The translations under genes and the position numbers were made by a program. A stretch of DNA of 64,000 bases, taken from positions 1,753,058 through 1,817,057 of the forward strand of contig JANQRU010000004.1 of NCBI GenBank assembly GCA_028284415.1, in the 5' to 3' direction. Source of the stretch: Pyrinomonadaceae bacterium. Its GTDB lineage: Bacteria > Acidobacteriota > Blastocatellia > Pyrinomonadales > Pyrinomonadaceae. Shown piece by piece: positions 9,909-18,330 of this stretch; position 1 is the stretch's first letter; the number at the start of each line of letters is the position of its first letter. The notes beneath the pieces were generated by a model. That model saw only the letters and a program-made list of their open reading frames with translations, had not been told where the DNA came from and ran no database searches.

Positions 9909-9991
9909 AGGTGGTAAACGGTAAGTGGTAAGTAATAAATAGTTTTTCACTTACCACTTACCGTTTACCACTCACCATTTACCGTTTACCA
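9909..9991. repeat. Heptad repeat tract forming a long hairpin
   Basis: Near-continuous seven-base units: taaacgg, taagtgg, taagtaa, taaatag, then the inverted series cttacca, cttaccg, tttacca, ctcacca, tttaccg, tttacca. The two halves can pair. It fills the whole space between the convergent ald and S9 peptidase genes and may serve as their shared terminator. Confidence 0.8.
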
Positions 9992-12748
9992 CTATTCCAA
10001 TTCTCTCTTCTTTAACAAATCTTGTTGCTCAGAATATGAGATATTATCCTTGATCCAGCGTTTGGGTGATTCACCTTTTAGGTAATGTCCGAACCATTCT
10101 AAGATTCTTCGTTGGTAATCCATTTGGTTTTTTCTTTCTCTTAAGCCATGTCCTTCTTTGGCATAGACCAACATCACCGCATTCTTTTTGGCACGCCGAG
10201 CGGCATTATACATTTCAATGCTTTGTCTCCAATTGACATTTGTGTCCGCATCACCGACTTCCAAAAGCAGAGGCGTTTGCATATTTTGAATATTCGGAAC
10301 TGCCGAATTTCGTAAATATCCTTCTATATCTTCCCAGGGCGGCACACGCATACGTTCTTGACTAACTTCAAAATGCCCGCTTTCAAAAGTATTTCCAAAT
10401 GAGGGTGTAATCGCTCCATACATTGAAATAAAGTTTGTAAGTCCGGCACCGGCAACTGCCGCCGCAAAAATATTTGTTCTCGTTACGGCAAATGCAGATT
10501 GATAACCACCCCAAGAATGTCCGACCAGCCCAACTTTTTTCTCATCAATGAGACCTTTATCAACAACAGCTTTAACTGCGATTTCTAGAGTTTTTGTCGA
10601 AGAAACTCCCGGGTCGCCAGCGTCAAAAACAATATCAGGTCTTAACACAAAATAACCATTACTAGTGAAAATCCTTGTGTTGTAATATCCTGTTTTTGAA
10701 GGAACGCTGTATGAATGGAATCCATTTGAGAGGCGTTCGTAGATGTATGTAATCATCGGATATTTTTTACCCGGTTGATAATCATCGGGGTAGTACAAGA
10801 TACCCTGAAGTTTTTTGCCATTTGCATTTACGTATTCGATCAGCTCGTTTTTGCCGATTTTGTATTGTTTTTCAAATGAGTTTGTCTCTGAAACTTGTTT
10901 TATATTTGAACTACCGTTTCGGGAAATAAAAAGATCAGGCGAATCACCATATTTTTCAATTGAAAATACTGTAATGTCAGCTTTTTTTGCCGTGTTCAAA
11001 CGGGAAGCCATCGCATCTCCCCAATAAATGTTTTTTAGCGAGTTTCCATTCACCAATTTTGCATAACCTGATTTCTTACTCCATGTTCCAAATCTGCGAA
11101 CATAGGTTGGTTCGTTGAGATTTACATATCTTTTTGTTCTGTCAGTGCGTTGATAGCGGTGTTGTATTTTATCTGTTTTTCCATTGGTCAAACTTGTACC
11201 TTTTCCTGTGTTGGGATCAAACTTCCAAATGTCATATTTTGAATGAACAACAAAATATGAGCCTGTTTTATCCCAACCCGTAAATCCGTATGGAAACTTT
11301 TGCTCGACCGGGTGGTCGTCATCAAGATTAACAAATGATGCATCAAGATTTTGTGTGATATTAGTGGTTTTTCCTGATTCGATATTATAAAGATGGTAGT
11401 TGTCATTTTTGATGTAAACAAAGAATCGCCCATCAGGACTTACATCATAGTGGTAGATAATGTTTTCGAGAAGTTTTTTCTTTTCTCCGGTATTAGTATT
11501 TACTGAATAAATATCTCTGCTCGCTCTTCCGAACATTGCTTTGAAGTCATATGGAGTATTATCAAAAGCTAGAAGAGTTTCGCTGTCAGGTTGGAATCGA
11601 ACGCTCTCAGCTTTTTTATCAGCAAGTTGGACAAATTTGTTTGTATCTAGATGCCAGACGGAGAGATAAGAATTATCGGTAGCTCTAAATTTTTGTTCGG
11701 GAATAGTTCTAACATCACCACTATTCCAAATCTCTAATGCAGGAATCTCAGGCTGATCTTTTGTTGATTTCTTTGCTGACTTCGCAGGATTTTTTTGCCA
11801 AGTATCAATATTAAAGAAAATAGAGTTACCATCCAAAGACCAACGAAGCGGACGGTTACTGAGTATTCTCATATTCTTTGGAAAATTAGATACTGTAGTA
11901 TGATTAAATTCTTTAGGAGTTGAGTTTGTGGCAGAAGCATTTTTCCAAACTAGAATATCATTTGTTGCTTCCTTAAATCCCTTATCTTTATGCGAACGAA
12001 AAACTGCTAAATCATTGCTGTCTTTTCGCCAAGTTAAACGGTTATAACTAGCTTTTTTGCTATCCAAGGTTACTGAAGATTTTCCATCAAAGATCACAAC
12101 CCCATTTCCAAGTTTATCCTTTGCATCAGTAGTCATCGCAAGCATAGAGTCTTTATCTGACCATTTGTATTCTTTTACATTTCCAAAAATTGTGTCTTTA
12201 TTTGTGCTTAAATTTCGAACGATGATGTTTGTGCTTCTGCTTTTGGATTTTTCATCGGGATAGGGCTTCAAAGCCAGAAATCTTCCGTCGCTGCTAAAAC
12301 TAAATGATGAAATATTTTCTACACGAGTAGTTTTTCCACTTGCAAGGTTTATAAGCTCAAAAGCCTTGCGAATTGGTCTTTTACTTTTGCGAAGTGATTT
12401 TTGTGTTTTAACATCTGGAGAAACAGAATAGCCGAGCCATTTATTATCATTAGAGAATGTTGGGATTTCTCCATATTTTATGACCTTTGAAGTGTTTTTT
12501 GACAAGTCACGCAGTCTCAATTCATTTTCCCTATTGTTTTTATAGATCGGATAAATTAGCCATTGTCCATCATTAGATAGCTCAATTCCTCGAAACCCCA
12601 AACGTTCCCAGTTATCAAGGTCTTTGTCTGTTATGACTCTAGGTTGATTCGCAGGACTTTGATCTTGTGCAATGGTCTCGGAAGATAAAATGCCAATTGT
12701 AAAAAGGCTAAAGATTAAGCTTAAAAGGATAGTATTTTTTTTCATCAA
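9992..12748 (-). CDS. S9-family (prolyl oligopeptidase/dipeptidyl peptidase type) exported peptidase
   Basis: A 918-residue protein with an N-terminal signal peptide (ending SETIAQD). A beta-propeller domain of WD/TolB-like repeats spans about residues 40-640, and a C-terminal alpha/beta-hydrolase carries the active site. The triad is Ser near 743 (GHSWGGYQSAF), Asp near 833 (EVGDADTNVNW) and His near 867 (AKEGHGLRER). Such enzymes trim peptides in the periplasm for amino-acid scavenging. It is longer than typical S9 members because of the large propeller. Monocistronic. Confidence 0.9.
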   Translation of the reverse strand: MMKKNTILLSLIFSLFTIGILSSETIAQDQSPANQPRVITDKDLDNWERLGFRGIELSNDGQWLIYPIYKNNRENELRLRDLSKNTSKVIKYGEIPTFSNDNKWLGYSVSPDVKTQKSLRKSKRPIRKAFELINLASGKTTRVENISSFSFSSDGRFLALKPYPDEKSKSRSTNIIVRNLSTNKDTIFGNVKEYKWSDKDSMLAMTTDAKDKLGNGVVIFDGKSSVTLDSKKASYNRLTWRKDSNDLAVFRSHKDKGFKEATNDILVWKNASATNSTPKEFNHTTVSNFPKNMRILSNRPLRWSLDGNSIFFNIDTWQKNPAKSAKKSTKDQPEIPALEIWNSGDVRTIPEQKFRATDNSYLSVWHLDTNKFVQLADKKAESVRFQPDSETLLAFDNTPYDFKAMFGRASRDIYSVNTNTGEKKKLLENIIYHYDVSPDGRFFVYIKNDNYHLYNIESGKTTNITQNLDASFVNLDDDHPVEQKFPYGFTGWDKTGSYFVVHSKYDIWKFDPNTGKGTSLTNGKTDKIQHRYQRTDRTKRYVNLNEPTYVRRFGTWSKKSGYAKLVNGNSLKNIYWGDAMASRLNTAKKADITVFSIEKYGDSPDLFISRNGSSNIKQVSETNSFEKQYKIGKNELIEYVNANGKKLQGILYYPDDYQPGKKYPMITYIYERLSNGFHSYSVPSKTGYYNTRIFTSNGYFVLRPDIVFDAGDPGVSSTKTLEIAVKAVVDKGLIDEKKVGLVGHSWGGYQSAFAVTRTNIFAAAVAGAGLTNFISMYGAITPSFGNTFESGHFEVSQERMRVPPWEDIEGYLRNSAVPNIQNMQTPLLLEVGDADTNVNWRQSIEMYNAARRAKKNAVMLVYAKEGHGLRERKNQMDYQRRILEWFGHYLKGESPKRWIKDNISYSEQQDLLKKRELE

Positions 12749-12815
12749 AATGTATTTTCTCCGTATATTTATATAAATAACGCCACAGCAATTAATTTTA
12801 TGACAAAAAATTGAG

Positions 12816-12898
12816 TTTTGATTAGCCTAAATTTATGAACAAATGGATTTAAAGGATACTTCCAAAAGTGTTAAAAATAAGTTTAGGTTTAATCAAAA
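12816..12898. repeat. Imperfect inverted repeat between divergent genes
   Basis: Arms 12816-12831 and 12882-12898 are reverse complements apart from one substitution-plus-insertion, with about 50 bases between. It lies in the divergent spacer of the S9 peptidase and VanZ genes. Whether it is an operator pair or a hairpin is unknown. Confidence 0.4.
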
Positions 12899-12934
12899 GA
12901 GAAACCTTACAAACAAAGGAAACTTCAATTTGTT

Positions 12935-13321
12935 ATGTCCTCTAAAATAAAAATCATCACCGCAATTTATGTTTTGATTATCATCGGAATAATCATCATT
13001 GCGAATACTAAAAGCACGCAATACTTACTTAGATTCAGCGGCGGAATCCCTTATTTTGATAAATTAGGGCATTTTTTCCTGATGGGAATTCTTTCATTTT
13101 TAGTAAATCTATTACTTAAAGCAAAAAACGTAAAGATTTGGAAAATTAAATATTTGCTTGGAACTCTGATAGTTATAACGCTCGTAACCCTCGAAGAGGT
13201 TTCACAAATTTATATCAGCGGACGTGCATTTGATATCGGGGATTTAATCGCTGACTATCTGGGTATATTTTTATTTGGTGAATTGGCAAGATTTATTTAC
13301 GGAAGATATTTGGTAAAATAA
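12935..13321 (+). CDS. VanZ-family membrane protein
   Basis: A 128-residue protein with four predicted membrane helices. The VanZ signature DKLGHFFLMGILSF (about residues 44-57) and the later EEVSQIYISGRAFDIGDLIADYLG match the family. VanZ-like proteins are small integral membrane proteins; one gives low-level teicoplanin resistance, most have no known role. A second ORF follows 46 bases downstream on the same strand. Confidence 0.8.
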   Translation: MSSKIKIITAIYVLIIIGIIIIANTKSTQYLLRFSGGIPYFDKLGHFFLMGILSFLVNLLLKAKNVKIWKIKYLLGTLIVITLVTLEEVSQIYISGRAFDIGDLIADYLGIFLFGELARFIYGRYLVK

Positions 13322-13325
13322 AAGT

Positions 13326-13350
13326 TTGCCAACCTTTTGGCAATAATTTG
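13326..13350 (+). terminator. Possible weak terminator or attenuator after the VanZ gene
   Basis: A 7-bp stem (13326-13332 with 13337-13343) with a 4-base loop is followed by a short AT-rich run. The T-run is poor, so read-through to the next gene is likely. Confidence 0.35.
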
Positions 13351-13367
13351 CACTAAACACATTTGTT

Positions 13368-14825
13368 ATGTATGAATTTGCCGTAACACCTGCTGTAACA
13401 CAACTTCGCCGACCGGGCGTAACGATTGATTCTGTCGAACCGAATAGTTTGGCGGAGGAATTAGACTTGGCGAAAGGCGATAGAATTGTGCGTGTCAATG
13501 GCAGACCCGTGCGGGATTATCTTGATTTTCGTTTCCAAACGGCAGGCGAGACGGAAATGACCTTTCTTGTACGTAAAGTAAGCGGTGAGAGTTGGGAAAT
13601 TGATCTCGAACGCGATGAAGGGGAAGAGTTTGGCATAAACTTTGAGCAAATCGTCCCGCGGCAATGTGCCAATGAATGTCTTTTCTGTTTCTGTAAGGGA
13701 AACCCTGAAGATGCACGCCCATCGCTATTCGTGCGTGATGAAGATATACGCCTTTCTTTTCTATACGGCAATTACACGACTTTGAGTTCGATAACCGAAG
13801 ACGAGATGAATCGCATCATCGAACAGAGGCTTTCACCGCAATATGTTTCCGTTCACGCGACTGATCTAAAAACCCGTGCGTATCTTCTCGGAGTTCCCGA
13901 AGAGCGAGCGGACATTTCCGATAAACTCGAAAGACTGTTAGATAACAATATCGAAATTCATGCTCAAATTGTTTTATGTCCCGAAATAAATGATGGCAAG
14001 CAATTAGAGAAAACCTTGCGTGATCTCGGTTCGCATTATCCAAAAGTTGTTTCAACGGCAATCGTTCCGGTCGCCTTAACTCGTTACAACAAAGACGAAC
14101 GCTTAACTCGTGTAACGCCCGAATTTTGTCGAAGAACAATTGAAGAAGTTGAAAAGTTACAAGCAGAGTTCCGTAAAAAACTCGGTGTAACTTTTGCTTT
14201 CTTAGGCGATGAAATTTATTTGAAAGCAGGTGTTTCAATTCCGTCAAAAGAGCATTACGGAAATTATCCGCAAATCGAAGATGGCGTTGGAATGATTCGC
14301 TCTTTTGTGAATGAATTTGATGAGTTTTTGGAAGATTTAAAAGAAGAAATAAATGGGCAAAGGAAGTTAGATATAAAAGTCGAAGTAAGCGGGCGGAATG
14401 TTCGCACTCACGAATTAGCGATTACGCCATTATCAAATGCAATCGAGAAAACTCTGAACTCTGAACTCAAAACTCAAAACTCACTCCGTGGGACGATTAT
14501 GACGGGCGAAATGTTCGCTCCGACCTTGAAAGAGCAGGTTGATAAGTTAAATAAACTAATTGGCTCGGAATTTCACGTGATGGCAGTTCCGAACACATAT
14601 TTTGGCGGAGATGTTTCGGTCGCAGGATTGCTTTCGGGACAAGATTTCTTGGCAGTAAAAGCTAAAATTAAAGGCGATTTTGTCATAATTCCCGAACACG
14701 TAATCAAATCCGATGAGCCGATCTTAATTGACGGAATGCAGTTTGATGAACTCAAAGCAAAATATCCTGTGCCGATTTATGCAGCGGATTTGAAAGATTT
14801 TATTTGGGAATATCTTGAATCTTAA
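13368..14825 (+). CDS. DUF512-containing radical SAM protein (TIGR03279 type)
   Basis: A 485-residue protein of a conserved, uncharacterised family. An N-terminal PDZ-like domain (about residues 10-60: VTIDSVEPNSLAEELDL, GDRIVRVNGRPV) is followed by a radical-SAM-like core whose cysteines are in RQCANECLFCFCKG (about 98-111), a fit to the Fe-S site of this family. LSFLYGNYTTLSSI and the C-terminal DUF512 region with TGEMFAPTL follow. A 35-bp heptad repeat at 14451-14485 is translated as an extra segment (about residues 362-373) inside the DUF512 part. The 3' end overlaps the convergent gene by 26 bases. Biochemical role unknown. Confidence 0.88.
   Translation: MYEFAVTPAVTQLRRPGVTIDSVEPNSLAEELDLAKGDRIVRVNGRPVRDYLDFRFQTAGETEMTFLVRKVSGESWEIDLERDEGEEFGINFEQIVPRQCANECLFCFCKGNPEDARPSLFVRDEDIRLSFLYGNYTTLSSITEDEMNRIIEQRLSPQYVSVHATDLKTRAYLLGVPEERADISDKLERLLDNNIEIHAQIVLCPEINDGKQLEKTLRDLGSHYPKVVSTAIVPVALTRYNKDERLTRVTPEFCRRTIEEVEKLQAEFRKKLGVTFAFLGDEIYLKAGVSIPSKEHYGNYPQIEDGVGMIRSFVNEFDEFLEDLKEEINGQRKLDIKVEVSGRNVRTHELAITPLSNAIEKTLNSELKTQNSLRGTIMTGEMFAPTLKEQVDKLNKLIGSEFHVMAVPNTYFGGDVSVAGLLSGQDFLAVKAKIKGDFVIIPEHVIKSDEPILIDGMQFDELKAKYPVPIYAADLKDFIWEYLES
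14451..14485. repeat. Five-unit heptad repeat inside the DUF512 gene
   Basis: Five units of seven bases (actctga, actctga, actcaaa, actcaaa, actcact) sit in the coding sequence and are translated as TLNSELKTQNSL. The length, 35 bp, equals that of the tract inside the binding-protein gene at 18787-18821. Confidence 0.8.
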
Positions 14826-15414
14826 ATTCGTCAATGCAGTTTCCAGCAAAGTCCAGTTTGTAAACTGTATTCTCAAAGTCAGATACTAAAATGTGGTCTG
14901 AATGAAGTTCAAAAATATCTTTTCCATTATCTGAAACAAAAATATCTCTGGCACCGAATTCCCATAGAAGTTTTCCATCTTTACTAATTCTGCTGATATT
15001 CAGTTCACCGTGGATCAGATAATCTTCATCAAGTTTGTATATATCAAAACAGGTTGCTTGGTCTGCTCTTGTTTTCCAAATAAGTTCTAAATCAGGAACA
15101 GATAAACAAAAAACGGTATCTCCCCAACATAAAACAAGTTTGTCTCCCTCAATCAAAACACTTTTATCACCAATAAATACTGATGAATGAGATGGAGCCA
15201 AAAGGCAATTGGATATTTCTTTTTCATTCTCAAAAACTCTAATTGCCAATAATGGAGAAATGTATTTGAGTCCAAAAAGTGAAGAATACATCGAAGATTT
15301 TTCGTCTGATACAAATACTCTTTCGTAAGTATTTTTTTTAAACATCGAGTTGATAATAGAATTATCTTCCTTAAACATTTCGACAGTTAGATTTCCATGT
15401 TTAAGCTTTTTCAT
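14800..15414 (-). CDS. Hypothetical protein, beta-propeller-like fragments
   Basis: 204 residues, not assigned to a family. It has short repeated strands of the type seen in propellers (LELIWKTRADQATCFDIYKL, DGKLLWEFGARDIFVSD, ENTVYKLDFAGNCIDEF) and no signal peptide or membrane segment. Its start overlaps the end of the HAD phosphatase gene by 4 bases, so the two are likely translationally coupled. Its last 26 bases overlap the convergent DUF512 gene. It could be a cytosolic sensor or immunity-type protein, but nothing shows this. Confidence 0.65.
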   Translation of the reverse strand: MKKLKHGNLTVEMFKEDNSIINSMFKKNTYERVFVSDEKSSMYSSLFGLKYISPLLAIRVFENEKEISNCLLAPSHSSVFIGDKSVLIEGDKLVLCWGDTVFCLSVPDLELIWKTRADQATCFDIYKLDEDYLIHGELNISRISKDGKLLWEFGARDIFVSDNGKDIFELHSDHILVSDFENTVYKLDFAGNCIDEFKIQDIPK

Positions 15415-16094
15415 TGTTTTTGACTGATTAAATCCAGCATCTTTTCTTTATCGTTAAAATCTCTGATTATATTTTCTGCTCCCAAATCTTTTAGCTTTCC
15501 GCTTTTGTAAAAGTCCACACCGATAAATTCGATTCCCATTTCTCGGCAGTTAATTAAATCCCATTTTCCGTCGCCGAAGTAAATTACTCTTTCAAAATCT
15601 GTTGAGTGTTTTTCTTTGGATTTTTCGATGGCGAGTTCGGTGATGTTGTAGCGGGAATAATGATGGTTTGAGTTAGCGAAGGGAATGCCGTTTATTTCAA
15701 ATCCGGCTTTTTCTAGTTTAAAGAGAGCAGTTTCCCCCCAGCCGCCTGTGGCAATTGCGAGAGGATAATCTTTTTCTTGCAATTCATTGAAAAAATGGAC
15801 AGCACCTATGACTTCTGAGAAAAGAGTTGAATCTTTCTTAAACTGCTCCTTCAGTAAACCTAAAAAATGTTCCTTCGTAGAATTTATTTCTGATTCTGTT
15901 GGCAGACGTTTGAAATTGCTCTGAAAAACTTCATTGCTTACGCCTAAATCTGTTACATGCTTGAATTCGCCCCAATCAATTTTCCCCAAGTTTATGTTGT
16001 ATAAATCCTTGTAAGTTTGGGTAAATCCATAGTCATCAACTGCAATTGTGTCTGCGAGTGTTCCGTCAATATCGAAAACAATTAGAGGTTTCAT
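15411..16094 (-). CDS. HAD-superfamily hydrolase (phosphoglycolate-phosphatase-like)
   Basis: 227 residues. HAD motif I is the N-terminal FDIDGTLADT (nucleophile Asp8, general acid Asp10). Motif II is the Thr in LAIATGGWG, and motif IV is VIYFGDGKWDLINCREMGI near residue 170. The cap is the helical C1 type (about residues 20-90). It removes phosphate from a small metabolite; the substrate is not determinable. Coupled to the downstream hypothetical gene by a 4-base overlap. Confidence 0.85.
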   Translation of the reverse strand: MKPLIVFDIDGTLADTIAVDDYGFTQTYKDLYNINLGKIDWGEFKHVTDLGVSNEVFQSNFKRLPTESEINSTKEHFLGLLKEQFKKDSTLFSEVIGAVHFFNELQEKDYPLAIATGGWGETALFKLEKAGFEINGIPFANSNHHYSRYNITELAIEKSKEKHSTDFERVIYFGDGKWDLINCREMGIEFIGVDFYKSGKLKDLGAENIIRDFNDKEKMLDLISQKQ

Positions 16095-16111
16095 TTTTTG
16101 AGTTTATTCCT

Positions 16112-16954
16112 TCAATCTTTCTTTAGTTTTATTTCAAAAAGCTTTTTCCAGTTTTTGCCGGTAACAAAAATTCGATTGCCTTCTTTGTCATAGGCAATTC
16201 CGTTCATAGTGTTTTCGCTATCTCTTTTAGTATCTTCGGGGGAAATTCCGCTTAAATTTATCCAGCCAAGTAATTTACCATTTTGCGGATCAATACGGGC
16301 GATGTGATTAGGCTTGCCGATGCTTTCTGAATGCCAAATATTTGCCCAGATTTCACCTTTGACATATTCAAGTTCATTCAGGTTCATCAAAGGTTTTCCA
16401 TTTTCGTCCATTACAACGATTGTGCGTGTGGTCGAAAAATTTTCGGGGTTAATGACTCTGATGACGTGAGTTCCGTCGCTCAGATACATATTCGTTCCGT
16501 CATCTGTTAATCCCCATCCCTGACCTTTGTAGCTAAACTCCGAAACTATGTCGAAAGTTTCCAGATTGTAAACAAAACCTCTTCCCGCACGCCATGTGAG
16601 TTGGTATATTTTATCGTTAAAAATAGTAATTCCTTCGGCAAAAAACTCTTTTGGAACATCTTTTTTTTGTAAGACTTTACCCGTTTTATATTCGACTTTT
16701 CTTAAAGAGGATCTGCCGTATTGCCCTGTGCTCTCATACAAAAAGCCATTTCTGTAAAGCAATCCTTGTGTAAATGCATCGGAATCGTGCTTGTATTCAT
16801 TGACGACTTCATAGCCATAAACGGGGAGTCTTTCATTTTCAACAGTCGTTACGGTTGAAGGCGTATTGCTTGGTGGTGGCATAGTTCTTTCGGGTGACTT
16901 GCCATTGCAAGAAAATAATAAAAGGGCAGATATAAATAAAATGTAAAAACGCAT
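16112..16954 (-). CDS. Glutaminyl-peptide cyclotransferase (glutamine cyclotransferase), lipoprotein
   Basis: A 280-residue five-bladed propeller of the bacterial/plant-type glutamine cyclotransferase family (PF05096). It turns N-terminal Gln of peptides into pyroglutamate. The N-terminus is a lipoprotein signal with lipobox LFSC (Cys16). Family marks are DAFTQGLLYRNGFLYESTGQYG (in part), EFFAEGITIFNDKIYQLTW, GQGWGLTDDGTNMYLSDG, LNELEYVKGEIWANIW and the C-terminal MNGIAYDKEGNRIFVTGKNW. It follows the DsbA-like gene on the same strand with a 17-base gap, so the two probably share a transcript. Confidence 0.9.
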   Translation of the reverse strand: MRFYILFISALLLFSCNGKSPERTMPPPSNTPSTVTTVENERLPVYGYEVVNEYKHDSDAFTQGLLYRNGFLYESTGQYGRSSLRKVEYKTGKVLQKKDVPKEFFAEGITIFNDKIYQLTWRAGRGFVYNLETFDIVSEFSYKGQGWGLTDDGTNMYLSDGTHVIRVINPENFSTTRTIVVMDENGKPLMNLNELEYVKGEIWANIWHSESIGKPNHIARIDPQNGKLLGWINLSGISPEDTKRDSENTMNGIAYDKEGNRIFVTGKNWKKLFEIKLKKD

Positions 16955-16971
16955 AGATTTGGTTTTTCTTG

Positions 16972-18312
16972 TTACTTCTGTCTTTGTGCATTTAATGCAC
17001 GGTCAATTGCTTTTCTAAAACTTGCGGCAGAAAGAGTACGAACTCTGTAGCCATTTACAAAGATGCTGGGTGTGCTTGAAACGCTGTAACTTTCGCCTTC
17101 CTTCATGTCTTTTTTAACTTCTTCTTTGAACTTTTCATCGGCAAAATCTTTTTCAAATTTCTTTTGATTCAGACCGATTTGAGTCGCGTATTTTTTCAGA
17201 GAAGTTACATCAAGAGCCGTTTGGTTATTGTAAAGAACTTCAGCATATTCAAAGAATTTTCCTTGTTTATTAGCGGCATTAGCAGCTAGTGCGGCATTAA
17301 AAGCATTATTGTGAATTTGTGTCAGAGGAAAATCGCGGACGACAAATCTGACCTTTTCACCGTATTCCTCAACAACCTTTTTAAGCGTTGGATGGGCGGC
17401 GGCACAAGCGGGGCATTGAAAATCCGTAAACATTATGACCGTAACGGGAGCGTCTGATTTTCCTTGAGCTGGATCATCATCTGCTGAAACGTATTGAATA
17501 TAGGGCTGTGGTAACTTTATAAAAATGCCTGCTTTGTATTTTTTGTAAAGTCTGTCTCGCAGAGCCTGTTGCAATTTTTCTTCTTCACGCGGAGAAAAAT
17601 CCTTCATTTTGTTCGTAACTTCACGAGCAACATATTCATTTGATGAAATATTTAAGCTTGTGGCTTCTGCCAAAATCAATGCGGCATCTATCGCCCGATA
17701 CAAAGAATCAATTGCCTGCTCATAAACATTGGCTTGGTACTCATATAATTGTAAGCCGTGTTTTCTTTTGAAGTTAGCAAATGTTATTTCCGTTTCGCCA
17801 ACTTTCGCTAAAACATCATCTTTTTTTATGTCAGCTGAATTAATATCTTTTCCATAAGAAACTTTGTGTTTGGTTTTCAGTTGATTAACAAGACTTAACC
17901 AAGCGTTTTGTTCAGGTTGGCGACGCAAGAAACTGACGATTTGTGGGCGAACTTCTTCGAGAGTTCTACCTGCAACGACATTTGGATTTGCATCATAGAC
18001 GGCTTTTATTTGTTCATTGCTAGGGTCAGAGACTTTTTTAACGACCTCTTTATCAATTAATTCTTTAGTCGTGATTTTTTGCTCAGTAGCTTCTGATGCA
18101 AGAAGCACATCCGCAATCTGTTGTTCTAGAAAAGCTTTCCTCGCTTGGATAACTCTGCTTGGGTATTCATTCCAAATCTTTTTAACATTTGGATCTAAAT
18201 CTTCAGCCGTGTAGCTACGACCGTTAGCCATAGCAAGAATTTTGTTTGGACTTTGGGCAAAAGTTACAAATGTAAATGTTATTAGAAATAAAACTACGCT
18301 GATAAACTTCAT
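16972..18312 (-). CDS. Exported DsbA-family thioredoxin-fold protein with a SurA/PPIase-like N-terminal region
   Basis: 446 residues. A signal peptide is followed by a helical region of about 230 residues resembling the chaperone part of SurA/PpiC proteins (two copies of an ALIL/DVLLASEAT-like segment). A C-terminal DsbA-type thioredoxin domain has the active site CPAC at about residues 299-302 (MFTDFQCPACAAAHP) and the cis-Pro loop SSTPSIFVNG. This layout suits an envelope disulfide oxidoreductase or isomerase with a built-in chaperone module. It lies in a minus-strand run with the cobalamin-type binding protein upstream (18-base gap) and the glutamine cyclotransferase downstream. Confidence 0.87.
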   Translation of the reverse strand: MKFISVVLFLITFTFVTFAQSPNKILAMANGRSYTAEDLDPNVKKIWNEYPSRVIQARKAFLEQQIADVLLASEATEQKITTKELIDKEVVKKVSDPSNEQIKAVYDANPNVVAGRTLEEVRPQIVSFLRRQPEQNAWLSLVNQLKTKHKVSYGKDINSADIKKDDVLAKVGETEITFANFKRKHGLQLYEYQANVYEQAIDSLYRAIDAALILAEATSLNISSNEYVAREVTNKMKDFSPREEEKLQQALRDRLYKKYKAGIFIKLPQPYIQYVSADDDPAQGKSDAPVTVIMFTDFQCPACAAAHPTLKKVVEEYGEKVRFVVRDFPLTQIHNNAFNAALAANAANKQGKFFEYAEVLYNNQTALDVTSLKKYATQIGLNQKKFEKDFADEKFKEEVKKDMKEGESYSVSSTPSIFVNGYRVRTLSAASFRKAIDRALNAQRQK

Positions 18313-18330
18313 AATAAAACTGTTAAATTT

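Noticed and set aside
9909..9991. CRISPR-like array
   Set aside because: Units are seven bases with no spacers of 25-40 bases, no cas gene and the two halves are inverted.
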